Shown in pieces: positions 1 through 10,913 of a DNA stretch of 64,000 nucleotides. Position numbers and translations under genes: made by a program. The stretch spans positions 1 through 64,000 of the forward strand of contig BCIG01000016.1 in assembly GCA_001599915.1 (NCBI GenBank), written 5' to 3'. Each line of letters opens with the position of its first letter. Within the stretch, counting starts at the first letter, position 1. The notes beneath the pieces were generated by a model that made no database searches, was not told the origin of the DNA, and saw nothing but the letters and a program-made list of their open reading frames with translations. The stretch comes from Symbiotaphrina buchneri. Lineage: Eukaryota; Ascomycota; Symbiotaphrinales; Symbiotaphrinaceae.

Positions 1-2519
1 GCAGGGCGCATTTCACGACGCTTTGCTTTGGCTTTGACCCTCGACTTCCCAGGCCCTGACACGTTGACCTCTGCAGGGAAGCCCGGAAAGTGCGACACAC
101 CAACAGAACCTGCGACTGTTATCATGCAACCAGTTGAGCACGAGGATGTCCTAGGAGAAGTCAGGAACGTACCAAGAGCAGGCTGAATCTGGACCTCACG
201 CCCTTATCACGCCATCGAAAACTCTTCACGGGATCTAGGAGTAGGATGCAGCTGATTGGACGTTTTCGAAACATAACACCATCTGGGAGCTTCCTGACGA
301 TCGATCAGCTGGGGCCGGAAAACCCTGAGTAACGCAATCTCCGTGCTGGGAAGGCGCGAAAGACTGCCGGGACAGAGTTTTGCCCGGTGCATCTCGGAGG
401 GCCTCTAGGCGTTCCCACCCGGAATGGTCGGGACGGGTACATGCGTGGGCTAGTCGCTAGAGGCGCGGGCTAAGTACTCGTACTTGTAAGGTATTCTCCA
501 CACTGTCACAGTATGCGGACGGTATCCCGCTGAGACGCCGTCTGCTCCGGAGCTTGGCCTGGTGCCGAATGCGCAGCCGACCTCCCGCAGGCTAGAAAGG
601 ATTGACACATAATTTGGCGACAAATGGTGCCACTGCCCTGTCGAAAGAATGTTTCCGTATGACTCGGTCACGCTTCACGATCATGAAGAGGAAAGCTGCT
701 TTGCCGGATGGGGCAAATGCGGATAGAATAGGGGGCCGTGTGTCTCGTACAGTACGAAAGCGAGCATTTGCATCCGTCTGCAAAGGACAATAATGGTGAT
801 CGAAGGAAAAGAAGAAGCTGGAGCCGGGCTGACTATCACTCTGTACTGTACCAGTACGAGTCAATAATACCAGATGCCCTACCTGGTAATTCTGAGATCG
901 AAACGGAAAATATGCACGGCGCTACCTCCAAGCTTGCGCAAGAGCCAGTAAGAGTGGTCGTACCGTGAGAGTTCTGAAAGTTTCTGCAACAATGAGCTGG
1001 CGGTTTCAGCATCCGCTCAGTAACAGATAATCTTAGAAGAGATGATCATCACTAAGTACCTCATAGCTCGGCGGCCGCTTGCTGACTACAACCGTCCCTA
1101 AAGCTGCGGACATGGCTGTCGTCTATGAAGGGTCTATCCATCTCGAAATATTGTTTTTTAAAGATGTAATCTCATGAACGCCACCTGTAAGCAAATCATT
1201 ACGCGTTATTACAGGGTTAGCAGAAGATGAGTTGGACAAGGGTCCTTCTCAGTTGTCAGGTACGGCGTACGTTGCGACTGGATCGGTTGGTCAGGGCGAG
1301 TAAGATGGAAGGCAGCCAGGGCAGCGGCGGCAAAGGGAAAAAAAAGAGTTCAGAGCACATTGTTTCCAGTCACCCCACGCGCTAGGATAGTAGCCAAGCG
1401 AAATAGCTTCGGTACGAGCAGCGGTCGTTATCATTAGCCTTTTTCGTTTAAGGATTTAGAATGCGCACAAGCCATAATGTCCAAGTTCCGTGGCCGTGAG
1501 GGATCATCGTCATTGGCCGATCCGTTCTTTGGCTGCCCTTCTTTCCCTTCCTTCCCTTCTCCTCCCATGCACCTCCTTATCCTCGTTCGGGCTAGATGCA
1601 TGGCGCATGCCCCAGCTAAGAAACGATCCAACAGGGTTACAAGTTGTACTCCGTGCCTTCCATAGCAGTAAGAGTACTTCGTACCGTATCTTATGACTGC
1701 AAGACGAACCGGTCCAGTCATACGCCCTTGATGCCCTGCATGCACTTGTCCTTGCACCTTTCCCTCGACGGGCGAACTAACGAACTAACTGGTGAAGCAG
1801 CCAAAAGAATGCTCCCCTTCCCCTCCCTCTTTCCTCTTGTACCCGTACCTCATACTCACCTCACGCCAGAAAAAACACTTTGTCATGCATTTACTACACC
1901 ATCTGCATGCACTACACCCTACCCAGACCGGCCGCTACTGCACCTACCACACCACGCCCGCTCCGGTTTACGGCGTACGAGGCCAACTCCGCTGCGGGCC
2001 AGGGTGGGATGCCTGTGTGAGCCAGGGTGTGCGTGCCTGGTAGGTTGACGGTAGAGTATATGTGGGCAAGCTCCCGCTCCTGCTCCACAACGTTGGTTCT
2101 TGCTCTTGCTTCTTGCCTCATAACCTGCAATTCTCACCTCATCGTCCTGAGCTCTACCGTTCCCGTCGGAGAATGAGGTTGAACCCACGTCAGCCTCATC
2201 AATTGTCATCGTCCTCGGCCAAACGTCGTCGTCCGCGTGCACTGGAGCTACTCCAGTCCTAAAACGACCTTTGACTCACCCAGCTGAGATCGAATCCACC
2301 TGCCTCGATCAGGGCGCCANTCGGTGTCTGACTGACGACACCTTTGTGGCATTCCTCGCAATTCGTTCCTCATCTCAACCGTCTATCCTTCTATAAACTC
2401 TCTGTTCCGCCCTTCACCAGCCCCATACCACAGCCATCCGAATCACTGCCGGCTGCTGACGGGCTTTTACTTCACCTCGGACCAATCCTGCACACAACAA
2501 ACCGTACCTGGAAACAACA
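1..2519. other. Intergenic, no gene recognised
   Basis: About 2.5 kb with only short ORFs that show no recognisable domain. It holds several short palindromic GTAC-rich words (gtactcgtac at 474-483, gagtacttcgtaccgta from 1672) of a kind that recurs in other gaps of this window. A single ambiguous base lies at 2320. The last few hundred bases are pyrimidine-rich and should carry the promoter and leader of the Ecl1-type gene. Confidence 0.6.
2392..2397 (+). promoter_or_regulatory. TATA-like element upstream of the Ecl1-type gene
   Basis: tataaa lies about 125 bp before the ATG at 2520, followed by a C/T-rich leader. The placement suits a core promoter, but a six-base match is weak evidence. 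Confidence 0.35.
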
Positions 2520-3011
2520 ATGGCCTTCGAGATGGACTGGTCTCCAGACTTCTGCTTGAACTGTGATAAGCAAACTACCGGCGGGGCCTACTGCTCTCAG
2601 GCTTGCCGATTGGCGGACATTGAGAGGGCATCAGGTGGTTCGGAGCCTGTCTCTCCCTCCAGCCCCTTTGCTCCGTCCATGCAGCCCTTGTCTGGCTTTC
2701 ACCTACCTCCTCCTTTCGACTTCGCTGCCTACAAGAACTCCACACCCAGTCCGAAGACGTCGACTAGTCCAACCACAACACAGTCTTCATACTTCAGCTA
2801 CCCTCTCCGGCGTCATTCCTCTGCTCCGACCACTCCTTCTCTGTCGAAGCACGTTCTGACAACATCTTCGTCTCGGTCCTCGCTCTCTTCGATGCAAAGC
2901 TCCGCCAGCCAAGACTCTGCAATCTCCGACCAGGCTCGCAATGAGCTTAGAGGCTACGCAAGCTCCTTCGATCAGGTCCGGGACTGGAAGAGACGCCTCA
3001 CACTCGGCTGA
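2520..3011 (+). CDS. Ecl1-family life-span regulatory factor
   Basis: Single-exon 163-residue protein. Near the N-terminus (about residues 12-27) it has FCLNCDKQ followed by YCSQACRLAD, the C-x2-C...C-x3-C zinc-binding signature of the fungal Ecl1 family (extender of chronological life span). The rest is Ser/Pro-rich and probably disordered, ending in a short charged stretch (VRDWKRRL). Ecl1 proteins are small nuclear factors whose overexpression lengthens chronological life span in fission yeast and which respond to metal and nutrient limitation. The ATG at 2520 is the only start that places the zinc motif near the N-terminus as in relatives. No intron is needed. Confidence 0.82.
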   Translation: MAFEMDWSPDFCLNCDKQTTGGAYCSQACRLADIERASGGSEPVSPSSPFAPSMQPLSGFHLPPPFDFAAYKNSTPSPKTSTSPTTTQSSYFSYPLRRHSSAPTTPSLSKHVLTTSSSRSSLSSMQSSASQDSAISDQARNELRGYASSFDQVRDWKRRLTLG

Positions 3012-6000
3012 ACACCATCGTACCCGTCCTGCTGCACCGATCTTGGATGATTGCAGGGCCAATGTGTGATTATCAGTCAACCTCCGCCTTATTTCACAAC
3101 TCGGTATTACTATCATGAAAACATTGCTTATGCGGCGGAAAGAATCCTTGGGCTAGCATTTCCGCTGTCCAAATTATGGTGCAGCTCCGTCGCTCAACAT
3201 CACATCTTTTTCCTTTTGTCTGTTATCATATTTGAAAGAGTGCATCGTCGTTCGGAGTCTAGAGCATGGGTATGGAAAAAAAAAGTTCGTTGCATCTCGG
3301 CTGTCGTTGTCGTTGCATTTTGGTGCTGGAGTGCGATATCTTGGAGCAGCTGGGAAAAGGTTCATTCGATTAGGAAGCAATGGGACAGATACCCTGAGGG
3401 AGGCGTCGATCAGGGTTGATACCGGTGATGGTTGATATGGGGAAACATTATAATATTGCTTCATGGCTAGGTTGGGATTCCGGGAACGTTGATTCCCTCT
3501 CGGGATGGGAGTACGGTCGGGCTTTCAGCGAATGGTCCATTCTCATGAAGGCATATGCCATAGAATTGTACTCTCTACTCTCCAACTTGTTCTCATTACG
3601 CATTGTTGGTCGGAAGGAGTCTACCATCGTCCCTCGCTCTTCAATTTCATTTCTCTAGCTAGCTTCACGAGGGCGCATAGCCCCTATCTCAAATTGACAC
3701 GAGCCTGCCTCGACGGCATGGCCGATCACCGTCATCACTGCTACCTTACATTCTCCTCAGGCTACCAACTCGATGACTCTTGTCGAGCCCCACCTAAGCG
3801 GCTACTCATACAATTAGCACGGCGACATCGGCGTAATTTAACTCTGTAAGCGCCGCGACACCCGCGCCGGCTGACGGCAAGACGGGTTTTGGATAGGCGA
3901 GCATTCTCTAAGCCCTACGGGAGAGCTTACCTTACTCATGCCCCGCCGAGCCGCCCTCCAAGAGCTGCGACCCTGCGTCCTGAAATTTGATTATTGCGTC
4001 TCTCTGAAACTAGAGATGAGTCGATCAGTCGAGTCAGTCACCTGGCGGTAAAACCTGTTGGAACTTGGACTTGGCAGGACACATGCACGCTCCGTCGACC
4101 TTGGGACTATTGAGTTTCAGAAGCCTAATTATTTTTAGCATGGGTAGGTGTGTGGATGGATGCATCTATCATTTCCTCATTGAGCGAGGATGATCATGGC
4201 GGAGCTAGGAAGATTATTTATTGTCAACATAGGCGGCATCGGCGGGCTGTTGGGCGGGAAGGTGGAGGGTGGAAGGTAAGATATGGCGATAAGCAAGCAT
4301 TATTGTAACTCCTTGCGAAGGTTTGAGATCTTTGCGAGATCTGCACACAGCCCTCTCTGGCTGCATCTACGACCACAAAGAGAGAAATGGCAGCCTGTTC
4401 GTTATGTGTCTCCCGGTTCGAGGATCGTCATCCACAATTAATCACCTGCGGTTGCCGACCTCGCCGATTGGCTGCAGCGAGTGGTGCACAGGCGGCGGGA
4501 TTAGATTCCGATCGTTAATACTCCATACGAGTATTGTAGTGTGCAGGTCTGTCCACCAGCCAGCTGTGGAAATCTCTCCTTATGATCACGCTGTCTAGAC
4601 CTACATATTCGAAATATTCTGGGTCAGCAAGCAAAGCCCGGATTTGAAATGGCTGGTGGCCTTGCTGGACCTGCATAATCTTGCCAGCCTGACCTTGATA
4701 GAGAGAAAGCGCTAGCGTCTGGTCAGATGCTGCGGGCTCCGCGCTTGTGCATGTATCCCATCTGGGTGAGCTTCCGCTGCAGCCTGATGAAGAGGGCACC
4801 TGCACCTCGGGGTCTCGGATTACTGATGAAATTTACAACAATTACAAAATAATTCGAGAGTTTGCGTTTTGTTTTTTCGACGCGATGCTGCGAGAAATTA
4901 TGTGGGTTGCGAATTGTAGCACGTCATCGATGATGAGCTCACACAGTTAAGACTAGCGAAACTATACGTTGGAATTGGAACTCTTAACCTTTTCAGCCTC
5001 GCGCTGCACCGCATGCATAATTTCCGTTGCAGGGCGGAAGTTTGCAGCATCGTACTGCCGCCGCCGTTGTGGGTTTTGAGGGATTAATCGGTTTGCGGCA
5101 TTATCCTCTCCAACATCACATCTGTAACAGTAGCCTTGGGAGCAAAAAGGCAAGGGCCAGACTCTCCCGCTGATCCGAATGGGTTCCTGCAGCAGGAACA
5201 GGGTGTTACCGAGCTTTGCTGGCCCTATGAGAAGCTGACGGTACCTCTTGGCTGGTCGAAGATGCGACCAGGCGACCATGGTCACACCGGCTTACTGTAC
5301 ATGATCCTGCAGCCGGAAAGCCAGGAATGAGGTCGAGGGCCTCTTTCTGACGACTGTTCCTGAGCGGTATCTGTTTTTGTGCCTGCATGATACGGGGCTT
5401 GCATCCCGGATCAGCTTTCCATTCAAGCCGATAGATCCCGCAGGCAAGGAGGGGATCTTCTCTATCCTCTCTGCATATGAGGCTGACATTCTGTACTCAT
5501 TTTACGCACGCATGGAGCAAAATCACGCAAGTCTTGCGGCATTTTTTTTCTTACATGCGGTTTCGTCAAAGCTGAACACACAACACGCGGACGCCTGCAT
5601 TGTGTACGACGTTGTGTGGGGAAAATTGGGCTCGACTGGATGCATTGCTTGCAGTAAGGAGTTTCTACCAAACGACGCCCTGTGCAACAACCACGACCCG
5701 AGACAATGGACCGGAGGAATGCCGTCCCGGCCGCCGGTCGGACAATCCGTTGCTGTGGTTAGAGTCGTACACTTGTGTTCCATTGTGCCCGGGCGTTGGG
5801 AATCGCGTTGTTCCTTGTTTCTTGCTTGCTCAAACGTCTTGCTCTGTTACACTAGGAGGCTGGCGGAATGATATGTCTCCCAAAAAGTTGCTGTCTCTCT
5901 GCCGGGATGTCTTCCGCCGGTCACCATTGGTCGCTGGCAGTGAGAGAACACACTAATTGGCAAACAGCTGAGGAGCGTAAGAGGAGCGGCCCAAGGAGTG

Positions 6001-6601
6001 ATGGGAATCATCCATATTGGACTTTCCAATGAGATGCCATTGGGCGAAACACGGATCTCTGACCTCACAGATAGAATTGGTAGATATGTGCATTTAAGGG
6101 CAACCAGGCAATGCATAACCAAATTGCTCTAGTACTCGCAGAATTTAGACTTGCTTTAATTTTTCATTATTAACTGCTGTCTCCGCTAGGATATTCCTAG
6201 GCCATTTCATAAAGCTGATTAGCGCAAGCTCATCGTTGTTCGCTCTTCAAGATGGTGCTGACATGATTATTTAGCACCTGTACAACTTGTTATAATGCTG
6301 CATCACTCACTATATCCATGAAGGTAGCAGAAGTCATGGCCTCACCATACCCTATGAGGGTACTGCTGCCAGTGACCGTTCGGAAATACACCACAGCGGA
6401 CAGAAGCCACAGCGGGCAGAAGCCACAGTGGTTTAATGAAATGGTGAATAACTCCGAGGCACGATTGATGCCGCCGTGAAATAATTGGCTGTTATCAAGA
6501 CCGAAGTGAATCATGCGGAATGATATTCCTGGAATTCTCATATTCCGCAGCGATCCTCCTTTGCTCAAACCTTCTGGTCGTCCAACACCCTTACAAGGGC
6601 G
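3012..6601. other. Long intergenic gap with unrecognised short ORFs
   Basis: About 3.6 kb with no gene I can support. Short ORFs occur on both strands; those on the minus strand between roughly 4.5 and 5.5 kb, and the plus-strand stretch at about 5.96-6.13 kb, have protein-like composition but match no family I know and cannot be joined by convincing splice sites. The gap could hold a decayed gene or long regulatory DNA. A small 16-bp tandem repeat lies at 6391-6431. Confidence 0.5.
6391..6431 (+). repeat. 16-bp tandem repeat, about 2.5 copies
   Basis: The unit ccacagcggacagaag is repeated as ccacagcgggcagaag, followed by a partial third copy (ccacagtgg). It lies about 170 bp before the next start codon. 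It is too short to assign to any element and is probably replication slippage. Confidence 0.7.
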
Positions 6602-7824
6602 ATGGCTGCAAGGCTTTTTCTGAGTGCCCTCGCGGCATTGTCGCTGCTATTCCCTTGCATCCAAGCCGCAGGAGTTTGTTTTCCTGAATTTGGCATCGAC
6701 ACGGTCCCTTCCACTGTTCAGAACCAAAATAGTGAGGTACAGTTCATCTCTTGTCAGGGTGCCGCAGATGGACCCAAGATCAAAGGCGTCAACGCTAGCT
6801 CTTTCGACTGGTGGTACTTCGATGCTGTCGCCGAGGATGGCCAATCATCGGTGGTCATAGTGTTCTATACCGTGTCAGAAGGGTTCGCACCTTTCGTTAC
6901 TGGCGAGTCCAGTGTCATAGTTGCGCAGATCTCTGGCTCTTTCCAGAATGGCTCACTATTCTCGACAACAGTGCCTGGTAATGCAGGTATTGTGACGACC
7001 ACCCTTGATGGAAGCACTGGAGTGTGGGAAGGGACCGGATTCAGTTGGGCAGGCACTCCGGATATGTTGGAGTATATGGCTACCATTGATTCCCCCATTG
7101 TCGGTATCAAGGGCACGTTGAGTCTGCAGTCGGTAAGTCCACCGTGGCATGTTGCAACTATATTATCGCTGAGACAACGAAGATCACTCCTGCCCATTAC
7201 CCGTGTGGTCCAATCCAATCTGGGCAGAACCTACAAATCATGCCGAATGTTGGATGGGCCAACGCTGTGCCTGATGCACAGGCTATCCTAGACATCGAGA
7301 TCAACGGGACGAAGCTTCAATTATCGGGTCCTGGCTATCATGACAAGGTAAAACATATGTCTCCAAGGACTTCCACGTCCGACATGGGCTAATTTAAATT
7401 GCGCTAGAACTGGGGCGGACAAGCTTTTGTTGAGTCCGTAGGGAGCTGGTACTGGGGTCATGGCAGACTGGGGCCATACTCCATTGTATGGTACGACGCC
7501 TTGGGACCAGACGGCACGGAATATCTCAGCAGTTACATCGCAAAGCAGGGCCGCATCATATCCTCTCAATGCAGCGGCATCGTCGTTCGTCCTACTGGAG
7601 CCAATGATACGTATCCACCGACGCAGACCAGCGGGCAGCCTGAAGGATTCCATATCAGTTTCGACCTCGGACACGAAGGCACTCTCCAGGTGGATGTCCA
7701 AAGAGATCGCACGGTGGTGGATGCTGATGTCTACTTTCGTTGGATTGGCACACTCTCCGGGAGCTTGGGTGGATCAAGTTGGAAGGGCGTGGCTCAGTTT
7801 GAGCAGTTCAATCTCATGCCATAA
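6602..7824 (+). CDS. Secreted lipocalin-fold protein, Diels-Alderase/CrtC-like family
   Basis: Inferred exons 6602-7132, 7183-7347 and 7408-7824, giving 370 residues. The N-terminus is a clear signal peptide (basic residue, hydrophobic core, cut near CIQAAG). The body carries family signatures: FDWWYFDAV near residue 65, GYHDKNWG across the second intron, then WYWGHGRLGPYSIVWYD. These belong to the two-lipocalin-domain family that includes hydroxyneurosporene synthase (CrtC) relatives and fungal Diels-Alderases such as CghA and Fsa2. Those enzymes shape decalin rings on polyketides, but no polyketide synthase or tailoring gene lies in this window, so the substrate is unknown. Both introns (50 and 60 nt) use GT...AG and restore the conserved sequence exactly. 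Family assignment is firm; function is not. Confidence 0.78.
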
Positions 7825-8320
7825 TATTAATGCATAGCGCAGGGCAATCCGAAAAGTTGATGGTTATGATCTCCTGGGAAATACGTTGTTAATTTATGCG
7901 CATCCCTCAGTATCAATCTCGATCGGCTTTCAGCTTCAATACATCCGCTGTTTTCGTACAAGCAAGCATGGCAACATGAGCTATCATTTTGAGAAGAATA
8001 CAAACATTGTGATGCCGATCAATTAACGGTGAAGATGATTCTGTGGATGCTGTTTACCGATCTGACGCTTCGTTCCTTCCTCATTCAATTGTAACTTCCA
8101 CAACCATCTCGCATCAGTTTAAGAAAGACCCTACGACCAAGGCTTTATGCTGTTATATCTCTGCAAGTGTCCTCCTTCATTCCCTTCCGGTGTTTCATCT
8201 GCATTCATTCATACTCAGCAGCCATACATCAACTACAACGCTCTTTGATTCTTCAGTCCGTCTTTGCTCACTGTCCTTGGTACTTATTCAGCCACTATCA
8301 GTTAGATCCGTCCCGTCTTT
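7825..8320. other. Intergenic between two plus-strand genes
   Basis: About 500 bp holding the end of the lipocalin-fold gene and the promoter of the PAP2-like gene. The last 150 bp before the next ATG are C/T-rich, a usual fungal leader. No other feature seen. Confidence 0.5.
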
Positions 8321-9955
8321 ATGGCAGCCCTTAGCCGCAGGTTCCTTCAAAGGGATCAGCACCACAAGCGCCGATACTTTACAGAGCAGAAACGACGGGT
8401 CAAGAATGTCTCCAAAAGGGGCAAACTCCGCTACACGAATTCCTCTTTTCACCAGACCCTGAGGCTGATTTGGCTCGACTTGCTGCTCCTGGGTCTCCTG
8501 AGCTTCGCAACAGGCGGTCTGTACTTTGCACCTTTGTACCGGCTCCATGACAGATTATTCCCTCTCCATGTCAATAGTGATGGGACATTCAGTGGACCGG
8601 ACTATCTCAGCTACCCGGTCACCACGGGTTACGCTTTTGATTTTGCCTGGAATCGCACCGGTATTTTCGTGGTCGCATCCGTTATTATGGGCTTGATATT
8701 CTTCCAGAGGTTCCTCGGGAATCGATGGGATCGTGTTGCATCGATACTCGGGTTGATGAAGGCGTGCATCCTCGCGTACGTGGACTTCTTTTTCTACGCT
8801 CACGAAATTGGGCTTATTAGTTTGTCAATTTGCAGCATATTCATTTCAATGGCTTGCAGTCGAGTCATAGGAGCACTTCGCCCAAACTTCTTGGCTCTGT
8901 GTCAGCCAATGCCAGATTATACCATCTCTAATATTGGGATGGAGCCTACGTTGTTTCCGATCACTGTTTGCACTGGAAGTCAAACCGACATAATGTACGG
9001 GTGAGTCCAACTATGTCCGCAGCCGGTTTTCGACCTTTGCTCCTGGCGCGCTATTTGACTCTTACTAACGTATGTGTATAGCTTCCAGTCATTCCCGTGC
9101 GGATCCGCTGCTGTAATCTTCGCCTCCACGGTCTTCTTCTCCCTATATCTCAACGCCAAGCTGAAAGCATTTGCGGACTATGCTCCTCTTCTTTCGACTC
9201 CATTGATGGTGTTGCTACCTCTTGTTGGTGCTGTGCTTATGGGAGGCTTCATCCTGTCTGACTACGTAAGTGTTCCTTCAAGTATCTTCATAGTCATACT
9301 ACAATTCCTCGGTTCCCTGACAAAGCTATAGCATCACCACCTCACCGACATTGTATCCGGCGCCATCATCGGGACAATTTGTGCCCTGGTAGCCTACCGC
9401 AGTTCCTTTGCCAGTCTCTTCGACTACCGTTACAACCGCGTCGCGTTGGCCCCTGAGTTTGCATATATGCGATTCAACTACGAACGGCTAGACTACCCCG
9501 CACCGACACAGAGCTCGACCGAGAACTCGACCGTTAGGCCGTCTATACTCGTCGGCAGCAGTTGGTGGTGGAACACCGCTCCCACTGCGGCTCAGCCACC
9601 TTCAGCCCCTGACGCATCTGAGAGCGTGCATGACTCGACAACTGCAAGCCTTCGGAACAGACGGCAATCTGGCGACAGGGATCTCGAAAGGGGCGAGGAC
9701 AGCACCAGCAACCCACACTCTGCAGCCTCTCTCCTTCGTCGCCAACTCGGCGGACAGATGGAAGGAGCAGCTGACGGGCCTGGGCGAGAGCGAATTATAG
9801 TCGAGCCCCGTCCGATCATGTCTCTCCCAGACCTTTCACGTATCCCACGTATCGAGATCACGCCGGTGGAGACATCGATGGATGACCCGTACAGTTCTGG
9901 AAGCGAGACGGCAATCTCCCCGGACAATGGCTTTTTGTCTACCATGTCAGTTTAG
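8321..9955 (+). CDS. PAP2-superfamily membrane protein with degenerate active site
   Basis: Inferred exons 8321-9000, 9082-9265 and 9332-9955, 495 residues. Several hydrophobic segments in the first 300 residues and the overall order match fungal Dpp1-type lipid phosphate phosphatases; the C-terminal 170 residues are polar and probably cytosolic. Catalytic motifs can be aligned but are altered. Motif I (K-x6-RP) reads SRVIGALRP, so Lys is Ser. Motif II (PSGH) reads FPCGSAA, losing Ser and His. Motif III (SR-x5-H-x3-D) reads FILSDYHHHLTD, losing Ser and Arg but keeping the nucleophile His and the Asp. An ordinary phosphatase is unlikely; a structural or lipid-binding role is possible. The introns have good branch points (ctaac at 9065-9069), so the gene itself looks intact. 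Confidence 0.75.
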
Positions 9956-10913
9956 AGGTACCTTGTGAGCCGTATGGGATGGCGCAGAAGAGGTTGGCTG
10001 ACGCTGATGATAGGTGGAGCCGAAGCTGGTGGAGACTTAGATGATTAAACGTTTTCAAATTGTCCCTGCTCGGTTAAGGTGTGGAAGAGGCAATGGCCAT
10101 GGTGATGATAATGGCTTCCATTTGGGCATTCGGGTTATACGGTCCTGGCCGTCGCTGGGGTTCGGCAGCATAAGTCCATGAATGACTCTCCGCTTGTGAG
10201 GCTTTATTCCTCAGGGGGAATATGCTCCCCAGAAAGTAGTACTGCCGGTAGAGGCACGTTTCTGTTTCGAAGCACAATAAAACAGTCGTTATCAGGCTCC
10301 AGTAACTCTTGTTGCACAATCGTACATCGCATGTGGAAAGGAATAGAAACGCTGTCATTCAATTTCTGACTCCTATCGTCTCCAAGCCGGAATCTCCGCT
10401 CACAAAACAAACAGCTCTGGTAACAAAAAAGCATCCGCTCATCAGGAAAGGGAAAATCGAGGGTATCGTCGCATAGGGACCAATTTCAAGGAGCGGGGAA
10501 AGGCGGCTTCAGGCTTCTTGTTCAAGACAGACGCAACCACCCTATCCCAGCCCCATCCAAACAGAGAGTAAAAACTGAAACAAGACGCAAAACGACAACG
10601 CTAGAAAAGGGCCGTAGGGTTCCGCAAAGGGAGGTGCACGCATGCCGCATGCCCCGCAGCTGGTGGATGGCTCAAAAGAAATGGTAAAAGAGCGTCTGCG
10701 ATGGTGAGTGGACACCTTCTTACTGCTTTCTGTTCCTGTCCCTGCATTTGCTGCTTCTGCTCGCTTTGGATCCAGGAAAACGAAAAAGAAAATCAGAAAT
10801 GGGATATGTAAGGACCGTTCGTCCAAGAAAAGTGCCGACAACCTCTCTCCTGCATCAGGGAAAGAAAACTCCGCCAACTCCAAATTCTCCCCGCTGTAGA
10901 CTGTCCGCACGGC
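9956..10913. other. Convergent intergenic region
   Basis: About 960 bp between the stops of the PAP2-like gene (plus) and the coiled-coil gene (minus). It should hold both 3' untranslated regions. Short ORFs here show nothing recognisable. Confidence 0.5.

Noticed and set aside
5377-5871. 164-codon plus-strand ORF
   Set aside because: Composition is irregular (Cys- and Trp-rich), there is no domain, and overlapping ORFs on the other strand are equally long; chance is the simpler explanation.
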